Assembly (NCBI RefSeq): GCF_033001325.1
Contig: NZ_CP133111.1
Location: 930,001 to 994,000, forward strand
Direction of reading: 5' to 3'
Length of the DNA: 64,000 nucleotides
From: Rhodopseudomonas sp. BAL398
Lineage (GTDB): Bacteria; Pseudomonadota; Alphaproteobacteria; Rhizobiales; Xanthobacteraceae
Shown: one piece after another, positions 6,263 through 16,191 of the stretch
How the letters are laid out: each line of letters begins with the position of its first letter
Numbering within the stretch: the first letter of the stretch is position 1
Translations under genes and position numbers: made by a program
Notes under the pieces: model-generated
Seen by the model: the letters and a program-made list of their open reading frames with translations, nothing else
Databases searched by the model: none
What the model was told of the DNA's origin: nothing

Positions 6263-8398
6263 TTACTCGGCCGCCGCGGCCATGGCCGCAGTCCCGGGCT
6301 TGTCGCCAGCGGCGGCCTGGATGGCGGTGATGGCGATGGTGTAGACGATGTCGTCGACCAGGGCGCCGCGGGAGAGGTCGTTGACCGGCTTGCGCAGGCC
6401 CTGCAGCATCGGCCCGACGGAGACGACATTGGCGGAGCGCTGCACCGCCTTGTAGGTGGTGTTGCCGGTGTTGAGGTCGGGGAAGACGAAGACATTGGCG
6501 CGGCCGTCGAGCGGGCCGCCCGGCGCCTTCTGGCGCCCGACGCTGGCGACGGTGGCGGCGTCGTATTGGATCGGGCCGTCGACGATGAGGTCGGGGCGCA
6601 GCGCGCGGACCTTGTCGGTCGCCCGGCGCACCTTGTCGACGTCCTCGCCGGCGCCGGACGCGCCGGTCGAATAGGAGATCATCGCCACCCGCGGCTCGAT
6701 GCCGAAGGCGGCTGCGGAATCGGCCGACTGGATCGCGATCTCGGCGAGTTCGTGATCGGTCGGATCGGGGTTGATGGCGCAATCGCCATAGACCAGGACC
6801 TGGTCCGGCATCAGCATGAAGAACACGCTGGAGACGATGCTCGATCCCGGCGCGGTCTTGATCAGCTGCAGCGCGGGGCGCACTGTCGAGGCGGTGGTGT
6901 GAACGGCGCCCGAGACCAGCCCGTCGACGTCGTTCTGCGCCAACATCATGGTGCCGAGCACCACGGAATCCTCCAGCGCGATCTCGGCCTGGAGTTTTGT
7001 CAGGCCCTTGGCCTTGCGCAATTCGACCAGCGGCGCGACGTAGCGGCCGCGCTGCTGCTCGGCGTCGACGATCTCGAGATTGTCCGGCAGCTCGATGCCA
7101 TGCGCCGCGGCGACCTCGCGGATGCGCTCGGGCGCGCCGAGCAGGATGCAGCGGGCGATGCGCTTGTCGGCGCAGATCGCGGCGGCGCGGATGGTGCGCG
7201 GCTCCTCGCCCTCGGGCAGCACGATGCGGCGCAGCGCCGCACGCGCGCGCGCGACCAGGCGATGGCGGAACACCGGCGGCGGCATCAGCGTCTCGACCGG
7301 CAGATCGAGCCGCAGCGCCAGCGGCCGCGTCTCCACCTTCTCGGCGATGAACGCGATCACCCGTTCCATGCGATCGCCATCGGCGCGACTGACATGGGCC
7401 GACAGATTGGCCAGCTTCGACGCGGTGGTGAACGTGTCGTCGTCGGTACACAGGACGGCGAGCCGATCGAGCGGGGCGGAAGCCAGGATCGCGGCGAGCT
7501 CGGGGGCCGGACGCCCGCCGCAGGTCAGCACCAGGCCGGCCAGCGCCATGCCGCGCTGCGCCACCAGCGCGGTGGCGAGAATGGCATCGCTGCGATCGGC
7601 CGGCGTCACCACCAGGGTTTCCGGCCGCAAGGTCCCGATCAGCTTCTCCGGCGAGCGCGCCGCGACCACGACGTTGAGCACGCGCGTGGTGTCGATGCCG
7701 CCGCGATTGAGGATGGTCAGGCCGAGCGTGTCGGCGATGTCGATCAGATGCGGCGCCAGCAGATGCGCGGCACTCGGCACCGCGGCGAGGATCGGCACCG
7801 GGTTCGATCCGTTCAGCGTCAGCGCGCCGCGCTCGGTCAGCGCCAGGGCGGCGGCGGCGTCGATGCAGCGATTGATCAGCAGGCCGGCGATCGGCCGGCG
7901 GCCGTCGTCGCCATATTGCTCGGCGGCGGCGGCGGCCTTCGCCGCCAGTGCTGCGGCATCGTGCGATCCGCCAGCCAGCACCGGGATCAGATCGGCGCCG
8001 AGCGAGCGGATGATCTCGATGTTCAGCCTCGTGGCGATCTGGAATTCGACGTCGGGGATCAGGCCCTCGACGATGACGATGTCGCAATCGGCCTGAACGG
8101 TGTCGACCATCGACACCACTTCTTCCATCAGCCCGCCGAGCTGGCCGGAGCGCACCATCTCGGCGGCGTGATCGAACGCGATCGGGTCCGGGGTGCGGAC
8201 GCCGCACAGCGTCCGGGCGAAATGCGCCGCCAGATCGAGATCGCCGGAGCGGATTTCGGGCTGCATGATCGGCTTGACGAAGCCGACCTTGACGCCGGTG
8301 AGTTGCAGGGCCCGGACCAGGCCCAGCGTCATCGATGTGAGGCCGGCCTCGCGGGAGACCGGAACGAGATAGAACGTACGATGGCGGGAATTATTCAT
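6263..8398 (-). CDS. pta: Phosphate acetyltransferase, long (class II) form
   Basis: A protein of 711 residues. It interconverts acetyl-CoA plus phosphate with acetyl phosphate plus CoA. The three-part long form is visible: an N-terminal P-loop-like dethiobiotin-synthetase-type domain (about 1-215, starting TFYLVPVSREAGLTSMTLGL), a DRTGG-type domain (about 220-350), and the catalytic PTA_PTB domain (about 380-705). The last contains RIVLPEGEEPRTIRAA, GLVSGAVHTTASTVRPALQ, SSVFFMLMPD and a C-terminal NTGNTTYKAVQR region. Length matches other alphaproteobacterial long Pta enzymes. It lies 45 bases after ackA on the same strand, so the two form an operon that runs acetate activation or overflow. 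Confidence 0.96.
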   Translation of the reverse strand: MNNSRHRTFYLVPVSREAGLTSMTLGLVRALQLTGVKVGFVKPIMQPEIRSGDLDLAAHFARTLCGVRTPDPIAFDHAAEMVRSGQLGGLMEEVVSMVDTVQADCDIVIVEGLIPDVEFQIATRLNIEIIRSLGADLIPVLAGGSHDAAALAAKAAAAAEQYGDDGRRPIAGLLINRCIDAAAALALTERGALTLNGSNPVPILAAVPSAAHLLAPHLIDIADTLGLTILNRGGIDTTRVLNVVVAARSPEKLIGTLRPETLVVTPADRSDAILATALVAQRGMALAGLVLTCGGRPAPELAAILASAPLDRLAVLCTDDDTFTTASKLANLSAHVSRADGDRMERVIAFIAEKVETRPLALRLDLPVETLMPPPVFRHRLVARARAALRRIVLPEGEEPRTIRAAAICADKRIARCILLGAPERIREVAAAHGIELPDNLEIVDAEQQRGRYVAPLVELRKAKGLTKLQAEIALEDSVVLGTMMLAQNDVDGLVSGAVHTTASTVRPALQLIKTAPGSSIVSSVFFMLMPDQVLVYGDCAINPDPTDHELAEIAIQSADSAAAFGIEPRVAMISYSTGASGAGEDVDKVRRATDKVRALRPDLIVDGPIQYDAATVASVGRQKAPGGPLDGRANVFVFPDLNTGNTTYKAVQRSANVVSVGPMLQGLRKPVNDLSRGALVDDIVYTIAITAIQAAAGDKPGTAAMAAAAE

Positions 8399-8443
8399 TG
8401 GAATGCTTTCGGCGACCGATCGAGGAGTTGCGCGCGCCTGCGA

Positions 8444-9688
8444 TCAGGCGATGTGAAGGTCGGAGGGCTGGGCGGGAAAGCCGCCCGACGGGGAGATCCC
8501 CAGAATGGCGGTGGCGTCGCGGGCGATCAGGCCTTCTTCATCGGTGGGGATGACGATGGCGGTCGGTCGCCGGCTGCGGCTGATGCGGCCGCTGCGCCCG
8601 CCCACGGTGCGCTCATTGGCTTCGCGATTGAGGGTGAAGCCGAACACCCGCAGGCTCTCGATGGTCTTGGCGCGTAGCAGTGCCGAGTTCTCGCCGATGC
8701 CGCCGGTGAACACCAGCGCGTCGAAATTGTCGAGCGAGGCCGCAAGCCCGCCGATGTGGCGCGCCAGCCTGTGCACGAAGACGTCGAGGGCGAGGATGGC
8801 GCCGGGATGGCCTGATTGCGCGGCCTGCTCCAGCGCCCGGCAATCGCCGGATAGTTCGGAGATGCCGAGCAGCCCGCTTTGGGTGTTCAGCATGGTCTCG
8901 ACCTCATCGAGGCTCATCCGGTTGGTGCGCGCGACATGCGCCACCACGCCGAAATCGATGTCGCCCGAGCGGGTGCCCATCACCAGCCCTTCCAGCGGCG
9001 TCATGCCCATCGTGGTATCGACGCTCACGCCATTGCTGACCGCGGTGGCCGAGGCGCCATTGCCGAGATGGGCGATGACGATGCCATGATCCTGCGGATC
9101 GAGCCGCAGCAGATCGACCGTCTGGCCGGCGATATAGCGATGCGAGGTGCCGTGGAAGCCGTAACGCCGCACGCCCTGGTCGCGATACAGGCGCTGCGGG
9201 ATCGCATAGGTGAAGGCGGCGGCGGCGATGGTCTGGTGGAACGCAGTGTCGAACACCACGACCTGGGGGATCGCCGGCAGGCCCTGCGCGCAGGCGCGGA
9301 TGCCGAGCAGATTGGCCGGATTGTGCAGCGGCGCCAGCGCCGCGACCGCCTCGATGTCGGCGATCACCTCCGGCGTCACCAGCGCCGAGGCGGAGAACCG
9401 CTCGCCGCCATGGACGACGCGATGGCCGACCACGACGATGCGATCGAGCAGGCGCTGCTCGGCGAGATAGCGCAGGATCGCCGCCAGCGCCGAATCATGG
9501 CTGCCGCCGTGCAGCGAATTGACCGTCTTGGTATCAGCCGATTTGAGCACGATCCGCGCCTCCGGACGCCCGAGGCATTCCGCCAGACCGCTCGCCAGCG
9601 GACCGCCGCCCGACGCCGGAATCACCGAGAATTTGAGCGACGACGAGCCGCAATTGATCACCAGGACGAGCTCGGAAATATAGGCCAT
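8444..9688 (-). CDS. ackA: Acetate kinase
   Basis: A protein of 414 residues that phosphorylates acetate with ATP to acetyl phosphate, the substrate of the next gene. ASKHA-fold landmarks are present: VLVINCGSSSLKFSV near residue 8, VVGHRVVHGGERF near 86, FDTAFHQTI, YGFHGTSHRYIA (with the family's catalytic-site histidine), IAHLGNGASA near 207, and FTGGIGENSALLR near 330. It is the promoter-proximal gene of an ackA-pta pair. No phosphoketolase gene, a frequent partner in this group, is present in the window. The last ~20 residues (SPSGGFPAQPSDLHIA) are an ordinary variable tail. Confidence 0.96.
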   Translation of the reverse strand: MAYISELVLVINCGSSSLKFSVIPASGGGPLASGLAECLGRPEARIVLKSADTKTVNSLHGGSHDSALAAILRYLAEQRLLDRIVVVGHRVVHGGERFSASALVTPEVIADIEAVAALAPLHNPANLLGIRACAQGLPAIPQVVVFDTAFHQTIAAAAFTYAIPQRLYRDQGVRRYGFHGTSHRYIAGQTVDLLRLDPQDHGIVIAHLGNGASATAVSNGVSVDTTMGMTPLEGLVMGTRSGDIDFGVVAHVARTNRMSLDEVETMLNTQSGLLGISELSGDCRALEQAAQSGHPGAILALDVFVHRLARHIGGLAASLDNFDALVFTGGIGENSALLRAKTIESLRVFGFTLNREANERTVGGRSGRISRSRRPTAIVIPTDEEGLIARDATAILGISPSGGFPAQPSDLHIA

Positions 9689-9773
9689 TCTTCGATCTCA
9701 CTTATTGGGAGGACGATGTCGGCGCATGGCAAATGCCGGGGCGCCGAACTCGAGCAAGGACTAAGTCTTCAAA

Positions 9774-9808
9774 GGACGCACGACTCCGCCGCCGGCGGTC
9801 GTGCGTCC
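9774..9808 (-). terminator. Hairpin downstream of atoB
   Basis: Perfect 11-bp inverted repeat GGACGCACGAC (9774-9784) / GTCGTGCGTCC (9798-9808), loop 13 nt. It sits about 80 bases after the atoB stop on the minus strand and is followed on that strand by TTT and an A/T-containing stretch, so it is a reasonable terminator for atoDAEB ahead of ackA. Confidence 0.55.
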
Positions 9809-9890
9809 GCGGTCGCCTTTACAGATGAGTTATGGAGCTGAGCGGCTCAGCCCCCCGGGGCGCTCACGCACTCCGGGGGAGTCGCAGCCA

Positions 9891-11063
9891 TTAGCGTTCG
9901 ACGCAGAGCGCCACGCCCATGCCGCCGCCGATGCAAAGCGTCGCAAGGCCCTTCTTGGCATCGCGCTTTTGCATCTCGTGCAGCAGGGTGACGAGGATGC
10001 GCGCCCCCGATGCACCGATCGGATGGCCGAGCGCGATCGCCCCGCCATTGACGTTGACCCGCGCCGGATCCCAGCCCATCTCGCTGTTCACCGCCAAGGC
10101 TTGAGCGGCGAAGGCTTCGTTGGCTTCGACCAGATCGAGCTGCTCGACGGTCCAGCCGGCCTTGCGAAGCGCCAGCCGACTGGCCGCGATCGGGCCGGTC
10201 CCCATGATGGCAGGGTCGACGCCGGCGGTCGCCCACGACGCGATGCGCGCAAGCGGGGTGAGGCCGCGGCGAACCGCGTCCTCTTCACGCATCAGCACCA
10301 GCGCCGCGGCCCCGTCATTGAGACCCGAGGCATTGCCCGCGGTCACGGTGCCATCCTTGGCGAAGGCCGGGCGCAGCTTGGCCAGCGTCTCTGCGGTGGT
10401 GCCCGCCTTGGGATATTCGTCGCTGTCGACCACCACCTCGCCCTTGCGGGTCTTCACCGTGAAGGCGACGATCTCGTCGGCGAAGCGACCGGCCTGCTGG
10501 GCGGCCGCGGCCTTCTGCTGCGAACCGGCGGCGAAGGCATCCTGCTGCTCGCGCGTGATCTGGAAGGCCCGCGCGACGTTCTCGGCGGTGGTTCCCATGT
10601 GATAGCCATGGAAGGCTTCCCACAACCCGTCCTTGATCATCGTGTCCTGCAGTTCGGCGCTGCCCATCTTGGTGCCGGCACGCAGATGCACGAAATGCGG
10701 AGCCAGGCTCATGCTTTCCTGACCGCCGACGACCATGATGTCCGCATCGCCCTCGCGGATGGCCTGGTAGCCCAGCGCGACACTGCGTAGTCCAGAACCG
10801 CAGACCTGGTTGATGCAGAACGCGCTCGCGCTCGCCGGAATGCCGGCGGCCATCGCCGCCTGGCGCGCCGGGTTCTGACCCTGTCCGGCGGTGAGCACAT
10901 GGCCAAGGATGACTTCGTTGACCTCGGCGGGTTCGGTCTCGGCGCGGCTCAGCGCCTCACGGATCACGGCCGCACCCAATTCGTGCGCCGGTATGCTGGC
11001 AAGACTGCCGTTGAACGATCCGACCGCGGTGCGGGCGGCAGATGCGATGACGATGTTACTCAT
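9891..11063 (-). CDS. atoB: Acetyl-CoA C-acetyltransferase (thiolase)
   Basis: A protein of 390 residues, the normal thiolase length. The active-site residues are visible: Cys88 in CINQVCGSG (acyl-enzyme nucleophile), His347 in GHPIGASG and Cys377 in [18 protein letters not shown] near residue 316 is also conserved. The enzyme cleaves acetoacetyl-CoA to two acetyl-CoA or, in reverse, condenses them. Its place as the last gene of atoD-atoA-atoE-atoB favours the degradative role, feeding acetyl-CoA onward; a polyhydroxybutyrate role cannot be excluded from sequence alone. Confidence 0.95.
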   Translation of the reverse strand: MSNIVIASAARTAVGSFNGSLASIPAHELGAAVIREALSRAETEPAEVNEVILGHVLTAGQGQNPARQAAMAAGIPASASAFCINQVCGSGLRSVALGYQAIREGDADIMVVGGQESMSLAPHFVHLRAGTKMGSAELQDTMIKDGLWEAFHGYHMGTTAENVARAFQITREQQDAFAAGSQQKAAAAQQAGRFADEIVAFTVKTRKGEVVVDSDEYPKAGTTAETLAKLRPAFAKDGTVTAGNASGLNDGAAALVLMREEDAVRRGLTPLARIASWATAGVDPAIMGTGPIAASRLALRKAGWTVEQLDLVEANEAFAAQALAVNSEMGWDPARVNVNGGAIALGHPIGASGARILVTLLHEMQKRDAKKGLATLCIGGGMGVALCVER

Positions 11064-11085
11064 GATGTTGTCCTCGAACGACGGA

Positions 11086-12456
11086 TTAGAAGAAGTACAG
11101 ACCGATAAGGAAAATCGGCAGGGTGATGACGAGGGCCGTGGCGCAGTAGCCCATGATGTCGCGCACCCCGAGTCCGGCGATGGCCAGCGCCGGCAGTGCC
11201 CAGAATGGCTGCGCCATGTTCATCCACTCTTCGCCATAGGCGATGGCCATCGCCGACTTGCCAAGATCGACTCCGAGCGCCTGCGCGGCCGGCATGATGA
11301 ACGGGCCCTGGATCACCCAATGACCGCCGCCCGACGGCACGGCGAAATTGACCAGGCCGGAGGAGAAGAAGGCCAACACCGCGAAATTGTCTTTGTTGGC
11401 GATCTCGACGAACAGGTTGGTGATCAGTCCGCCCAGGCCGGAATGCTCCATCATGATCTGGATCCCGGCGTAGAACGGAAACTGGATCATGATCCCGGCG
11501 GTGCCGCGGGCGGCGTTGGTGATCGCCCGCGCATAGGCCATCGGCGTGCGATGCAGGAGGATGCCGGCGATCAGCATCATCAGGTTCACGGTGTTCACCG
11601 TGATGTTGAAGCCTTGCTTGCTGAAATAGAGAAACAGGTAGGCGATGCCCAGGGCGGCCACCACCCAGCTCAGGATCTGGCTCTCTTCCATCCGTTCCGC
11701 GATCGAAGCGTCCGGCTTGAGTTCGCGGCGCGTGCTGACCTCGGGTTGCAGCAGCTTCGGATCGATCGTCACGACGTCCTTGTCCGCGGGGTGCATCATC
11801 CGGCAGACGAGTGGCAGCAGCACGATCAACGCGCCGGTGATGAAGTAATTGTAGTTGGTGAAGAGCGTGTCGGTGATCGGAATGAGGCCGATGGTCTTCT
11901 CCATCGGGTTGCCCTTGGTCGCCGCGACCAGCGCTACCGATGCCGAAAGCCCGCCATGCCAGGTCATGAACCCGATATAGGCCGAGGCGATCAGCAGGCG
12001 ATAATCGGCCTTGGGAATCCGCCGCGCCACTTCGCGGGCGAACATGGCGCCGAGCACCAAGCCGAAGCCCCAGTTGATCGTGCAGGCGACGGCGGAGGCG
12101 AAGGCCACCAGCATCACGCCTTGCACCGGCGTGCGGGCGAACGCCGCCAGCCAGCCCATGGCGCGATGGATCGGGTCGGAGCTTGCGAGCGCATGGCCGG
12201 TGACCAGCACCAGCGCCATCTGCATGGAAAATCCCAGCAGATTCCAGAAGCCGCCGCCCCACATTTCGACCATCTGGATCGGGCCGGTCGGCGTCAATGC
12301 GATGCCGAGCACGAACACGATGATGGTGAGCAGGATGGCGAAGATCAGCGGGTCGGGCAGGTAGCGGCTGACCAATCCGGTGAGGCCGCGCGACAGCGCG
12401 GTGATCGGATTGAAGCGACCCGCATTCGGGACCGGGTCAATTGAAGAGGCAGACAT
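11086..12456 (-). CDS. atoE: Short-chain fatty acid transporter AtoE
   Basis: A protein of 456 residues with about 11-12 hydrophobic helices. The sequence ([71 protein letters not shown]) matches the AtoE/SCFA_trans family of inner-membrane carriers for acetoacetate and short-chain acids. It sits between atoA and atoB, as in the Escherichia coli atoDAEB operon. The ATG at 12456 is used; a GTG at 12489 in frame would add 11 residues and cannot be excluded because neither has a strong ribosome site. Confidence 0.93.
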   Translation of the reverse strand: MSASSIDPVPNAGRFNPITALSRGLTGLVSRYLPDPLIFAILLTIIVFVLGIALTPTGPIQMVEMWGGGFWNLLGFSMQMALVLVTGHALASSDPIHRAMGWLAAFARTPVQGVMLVAFASAVACTINWGFGLVLGAMFAREVARRIPKADYRLLIASAYIGFMTWHGGLSASVALVAATKGNPMEKTIGLIPITDTLFTNYNYFITGALIVLLPLVCRMMHPADKDVVTIDPKLLQPEVSTRRELKPDASIAERMEESQILSWVVAALGIAYLFLYFSKQGFNITVNTVNLMMLIAGILLHRTPMAYARAITNAARGTAGIMIQFPFYAGIQIMMEHSGLGGLITNLFVEIANKDNFAVLAFFSSGLVNFAVPSGGGHWVIQGPFIMPAAQALGVDLGKSAMAIAYGEEWMNMAQPFWALPALAIAGLGVRDIMGYCATALVITLPIFLIGLYFF

Positions 12457-12523
12457 GGCTGAGGGCTCTCTTGGCTGGAGGTTGGCCACCGCGCCGGCGT
12501 GAAGCCGCCGGCGCGGGCGGGGG

Positions 12524-13180
12524 TCAGATCGCGATAGGCATGACGCAGACGTCGGACGGCACGATCAGCGTGCAGCCGGTGGCGGCCAGCACCTGATCTA
12601 CGCTGACACCGGGGGCGGTCTCCTGCAGGACGAGGCCCTCCGCCGTTGGAACGATGACGGCGAGTTCGGTGACCAGGAGGTCGATACGCCGCACCGAGGT
12701 CAACGGCAGCGTGCAACGCTCGATGATCTTCGCCACGCCCTTGGCGGTGTGGGTCATGGCGACGATGACGCGCCGCGCACCGCAAACCAGATCCATGGCG
12801 CCGCCCATGCCCGGCACCATCTTGCCCGGCACCATCCAGTTGGCGAGCTGGCCCTGTTGATCGACCTGCAGACCGCCGAGCACGGTGACGTCGAGATGGC
12901 CGCCGCGGATCAGGCCGAACGAGATTGCGCTGTCGAACACGGCGGCCCCCGGCACGGCGCCGATCGGGCTGCCGCCGGCGTCGCTGAGATCTTCCGATGC
13001 AAGCCCCGGCTCAGGCCCCATCTCCATGCCGATGATGCCGTTCTCGGACTGGAACATGACATTTACGCCCGCCGGCAGATAGCGCGTGACCAGCGTCGGC
13101 AGGCCAATGCCGAGATTGACCAGGTTGCCCGCCTTCATCTCGAGTGCGACGCGCTTGGCGATCAGAATCTTTTCATCCAT
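12524..13180 (-). CDS. atoA: Acetate/acetoacetate CoA-transferase beta subunit
   Basis: A protein of 218 residues starting [20 protein letters not shown]. Glu46 in the SENGI motif ([10 protein letters not shown]) is the catalytic residue that forms the glutamyl-CoA thioester in family I CoA-transferases. [20 protein letters not shown] and GMGGAMDLV are further family landmarks. With atoD it moves CoA from acetyl-CoA to acetoacetate or short-chain acids. The ATG at 13180 has AAGGAG upstream and overlaps the end of atoD by 8 bases. A TTG further upstream (13198) is less likely. Confidence 0.94.
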   Translation of the reverse strand: MDEKILIAKRVALEMKAGNLVNLGIGLPTLVTRYLPAGVNVMFQSENGIIGMEMGPEPGLASEDLSDAGGSPIGAVPGAAVFDSAISFGLIRGGHLDVTVLGGLQVDQQGQLANWMVPGKMVPGMGGAMDLVCGARRVIVAMTHTAKGVAKIIERCTLPLTSVRRIDLLVTELAVIVPTAEGLVLQETAPGVSVDQVLAATGCTLIVPSDVCVMPIAI

Positions 13181-13835
13181 GGGAGTTCTCCTTGGCAACG
13201 AGGTAATCGACCAGCACGCCCGGCGTGACGATGCTATCCGGCAGGATGCCGCCCAGCGGAACGATGTGATCGAATTCGGCCATGACCGTCGCGGCGGCCA
13301 TCGGCATCAGCGGGTTGAAGTTGCGTGCCGTCAGCGAATATTCGAGGTTGCCGTGGTAGTCTGCCGTCTTCGCCTTGATCAGCGCGAAATCGGCTTTCAG
13401 CGGTTTTTCCAGCAAATAGACCTCGCCATCGCTTTCGATGACTTGCTTGCCTTCTTCAACGACGGTGCCGACACCGGTCGATGTCAGTACACCGCCAAGG
13501 CCGAAGCCGCCGGCGCGAATGCGTTCGGCCAGCGTGCCTTGCGGCACCAGCTCCACCGCGATGGTGCCGGCGATCATGGCCTTCTGCGTTGCCGGATTGA
13601 GGCCGATATGCGAGGCGATGACTCGCGCCACGCAGCCGGCGTCGATCAGCTTGCCGATGGCAAATCCCGGATGTGCGGTGTCATTGGCAATGATGGTGAG
13701 ATCCCGCGCGCCGCGCGCCACCAGCGCATCGATCAGGCGCAGCGGAGATCCCACGCCCATGAATCCGCCGATCATCACGCTGGCGCCGTCTGGGATCAGC
13801 GCGGCGAGAGCTTGGACTTGGAGCACTTTACTCAT
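13173..13835 (-). CDS. atoD: Acetate/acetoacetate CoA-transferase alpha subunit
   Basis: A protein of 220 residues starting [20 protein letters not shown]. The glycine-rich [20 protein letters not shown] (about residues 19-38) and [23 protein letters not shown] are typical of the CoA-transferase alpha subunit, which supplies the CoA-binding surface. It is the first gene of atoDAEB. The ATG at 13835 is preceded by AAGAGG at proper spacing. The long open frame upstream to 14219 is the non-coding leader, which contains the sigma-54 promoter described separately. Confidence 0.95.
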   Translation of the reverse strand: MSKVLQVQALAALIPDGASVMIGGFMGVGSPLRLIDALVARGARDLTIIANDTAHPGFAIGKLIDAGCVARVIASHIGLNPATQKAMIAGTIAVELVPQGTLAERIRAGGFGLGGVLTSTGVGTVVEEGKQVIESDGEVYLLEKPLKADFALIKAKTADYHGNLEYSLTARNFNPLMPMAAATVMAEFDHIVPLGGILPDSIVTPGVLVDYLVAKENSHG

Positions 13836-14019
13836 TTTGCCTCTTTCTTGATTGGAAGTGATGGCAGTTGCTCGCTTGCATTCCCTGCACGCGAACCAAC
13901 GACCAGGCGAAGGGGAGGGAGTGTTCAACGTGTCGTGGTGTCGCCCGGCTTTTCCTTCCGGGGCGTAGCGCTGGCCAAGCTGTTTGAGGTGTGCCTCGCA
14001 GGGTTGTCCCAAGTAACAG

Positions 14020-14036
14020 AGCAATGAACGTGCCAA
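14020..14036 (-). promoter_or_regulatory. Sigma-54 (-24/-12) promoter of atoDAEB
   Basis: On the minus strand the sequence TTGGCACGTTCATTGCT matches the sigma-54 consensus TTGGCACG-N4-TTGCW at every fixed position. The GG and GC pairs are exactly 10 bases apart. It points at atoD, with the predicted start of transcription near 14009 and a leader of about 175 bases. The adjacent atoC encodes a sigma-54 activator, which makes a chance match unlikely. Confidence 0.85.
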
Positions 14037-14119
14037 TGTCGTCTTGGGCCGCATAGCTTGAGAAACAACGATTATGCGCGATGCGCGGCGCGTGCTGGCG
14101 CCCCGCGAACCTTCGTGGC

Positions 14120-14157
14120 TGTGCAACTTCACGTCGGACTGCGCAAAGAATTGCGCA
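14120..14157 (-). promoter_or_regulatory. Candidate AtoC upstream activating site
   Basis: A perfect dyad TGCGCAA-AGAA-TTGCGCA lies at 14140-14157, centred about 140 bases upstream of the predicted atoDAEB start. A further half-site TGTGCAA lies at 14120-14126, 20 bases (two helical turns) away. Position and symmetry fit an enhancer for a dimeric sigma-54 activator. It resembles the E. coli AtoC site as I remember it. Binding by AtoC is inference. Confidence 0.55.
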
Positions 14158-14265
14158 ACTCTTGAGGCGTGACAAATCGGGGCGCTGCCGCAGAGGGGTT
14201 TGCCGTAGTTGCCATCCAAAATCTAATATGCAACGCAGTGCCGGGCGCCCCCGCATCGGCGCCGC

Positions 14266-16191
14266 ATGGCGGGATTTCGAGTGAGTGACGTACAACCAAG
14301 GCGTTGGTTAGGGGCTTTGTGGCGCGGGCAACCGGGGGCAAGCGGCGCGTTTTGGCGCAAGCTACGACGGATGCCGCACTCGCTGCGCGGCAAGTTACTG
14401 TTGCTCTCTTTGATCGTGGTGTCGTTGCCGATCACGACGACCGGTTATTTCCTCGAACGTGAGGGACAACAGGCAGTTCTCAAGGAGAAGCAGGAGCGGC
14501 TGTTCGGGCTCGACCGCCTGCTCGATGCGCAGCTCGGCAGCGGCTTCGAGGCGCTGCTGGCGGATTACGCCGGCGACAAGACCGATCTTGCCGCCCAGGT
14601 TCGCTACCTCAACGCACGCCTGACCGCCGTCACCGATCAGATGGCCGCGGCCAACCCGGGTGTCGGCGTCGGTTATTATGACAAGGCGCTCAACGCGATC
14701 GTCACCTACGGTCCGAGCGCGCTCTACGGCGGCACTGTCGGACAGCCGATTCCGCCCGACCATCCCGGTTGGACGGTGATGCGAAGCGGCCAGCCGGCGG
14801 TGGAGAACGGGCCCCAGGTGCGCGGCCAGATCCTGAACGCGATGTGGCCGATCGTGCGCGAAGGCCGGGTGCAGGGCTATATCTGGGCCAACCAGCTTTC
14901 CGACGATGTCGATCGTCAGACCGCCGCGATGGATCGCGCGGTGATCGGCGTCACGGCCGCCGGCGTGCTGCTCGGGATCCTGCTGACCCAGGCGATGTCG
15001 CGCGGTCTCACCCGCGACGTGCGCACTGTGACCGACGGTCTCGTCCGACTGCGCAGCGATCTGCACCACAACATTCCACCATTGCCGGGCGAAATCGGCG
15101 AGATCGCCGCCAAGGTCAATGACATGGCGCAGGCGCTGCTGGATGCGCAGTCGCTCACCGCGGATATCGTCCAGAGCATCGCCGACGGGGTTATCGCCAT
15201 CGACCGGGCCGGCCTGATCACCGCGATCAACCCGGCGGCGTGCCACATGCTGGGTGTCGTCGAAGCACAGGTCATCGGCAAGCCCTACAACTCGCTGTTC
15301 GACCCGGCGGCGCCGTTTGCCAGCGTGTTGCTCGACACGCTCGAGCACGGCGGCGACCATGTCGACGTCGCGGTGGAAATGCCATTGCCGCAACAGATGC
15401 TGGTGGTCAATGCCAGCAGCAGCCTGCTGCGCGACAGCCACGGCTCGGAGATTGGCGCTGTGATGGTGTTGAAGGACCGCACCGAGCAGAGCCGGCTACG
15501 GACCCAGGTGATGCGCGCGGACCGGCTCGCCGCATTGGGCGAGCTGATGGCTGGCGTGGCGCACGAAATCCGCAACCCGCTGACCTCGATCCGGGGGTTC
15601 GTCCAGTTTCTTGCCGAGTGCGACGATGTCCGCGAGTGGCGGCGCTACTCGCCGGAGATCATCCGCCAGGTCGATAGCCTCAATCGCATTATCGGCGAGC
15701 TCTTGGAATTCGGCCGCCCGCGTCCGCCCGCTATTCGGCCGGTGCAGCTCAACGATCTTGTCCATGAGGTGACCCGGCTGTCGAGCCACAACGCCGATAT
15801 TCAGGTCCGGCTCGCGCTCGCCGCGGAGTTGCCGCTGATCGAGGCGGACGGCGAGGCGCTGAAACAGGCGCTGCTGAACCTGCTGATCAACGCGATGCAG
15901 GCGATCGAGACCGCCGGAACCGTGCGCATCGAGACCCGCGCGGAGGCCGACGGCGAAACGGTTGCGGTCAGCATCAGTGACGACGGCTCGGGGGTCTCGC
16001 CGGAAGACCTGGAGAAGATCTTCGATCCGTTCTTCTCGACCAAGCCGCAGGGCACCGGCCTTGGCCTCGCCATGGTCCACCGTATCGTCGATGCGCATCA
16101 CGGCACCATCGCGATGACGAGCGCGCCCGGCACCGGAACGGTCGCCACGCTTCGTCTGCCGCGCGTGCACGTCAAGAAGGACAGTGTTTGA
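14266..16191 (+). CDS. atoS: Sensor histidine kinase, AtoS-like
   Basis: A membrane sensor of up to 641 residues that should phosphorylate AtoC. Order of parts in the long form: membrane helix about 41-60, periplasmic sensing region about 61-222, second helix about 224-245, HAMP-like linker, PAS domain about 296-410, HisKA with phospho-acceptor His433 (GVAHEIRNPLTSIRGF), and HATPase with NLLINAMQAI, DDGSGVS and GTGLGLAMVH. It is divergent from atoDAEB and its stop overlaps the atoC start. The signal is presumably acetoacetate or a short-chain acid, by analogy. Start is uncertain: an ATG at 14371 gives a more usual short cytoplasmic N-terminus (MPHSLRGKLLLLS). Confidence 0.88.
   Translation: MAGFRVSDVQPRRWLGALWRGQPGASGAFWRKLRRMPHSLRGKLLLLSLIVVSLPITTTGYFLEREGQQAVLKEKQERLFGLDRLLDAQLGSGFEALLADYAGDKTDLAAQVRYLNARLTAVTDQMAAANPGVGVGYYDKALNAIVTYGPSALYGGTVGQPIPPDHPGWTVMRSGQPAVENGPQVRGQILNAMWPIVREGRVQGYIWANQLSDDVDRQTAAMDRAVIGVTAAGVLLGILLTQAMSRGLTRDVRTVTDGLVRLRSDLHHNIPPLPGEIGEIAAKVNDMAQALLDAQSLTADIVQSIADGVIAIDRAGLITAINPAACHMLGVVEAQVIGKPYNSLFDPAAPFASVLLDTLEHGGDHVDVAVEMPLPQQMLVVNASSSLLRDSHGSEIGAVMVLKDRTEQSRLRTQVMRADRLAALGELMAGVAHEIRNPLTSIRGFVQFLAECDDVREWRRYSPEIIRQVDSLNRIIGELLEFGRPRPPAIRPVQLNDLVHEVTRLSSHNADIQVRLALAAELPLIEADGEALKQALLNLLINAMQAIETAGTVRIETRAEADGETVAVSISDDGSGVSPEDLEKIFDPFFSTKPQGTGLGLAMVHRIVDAHHGTIAMTSAPGTGTVATLRLPRVHVKKDSV

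Noticed and set aside
6126-8207. Minus-strand frame of 693 codons overlapping pta in another phase
   Set aside because: Nearly all Arg-rich out-of-frame sequence; pta in the other phase shows all family domains. Only its last 41 codons, which lie outside pta, are listed as a possible small gene.
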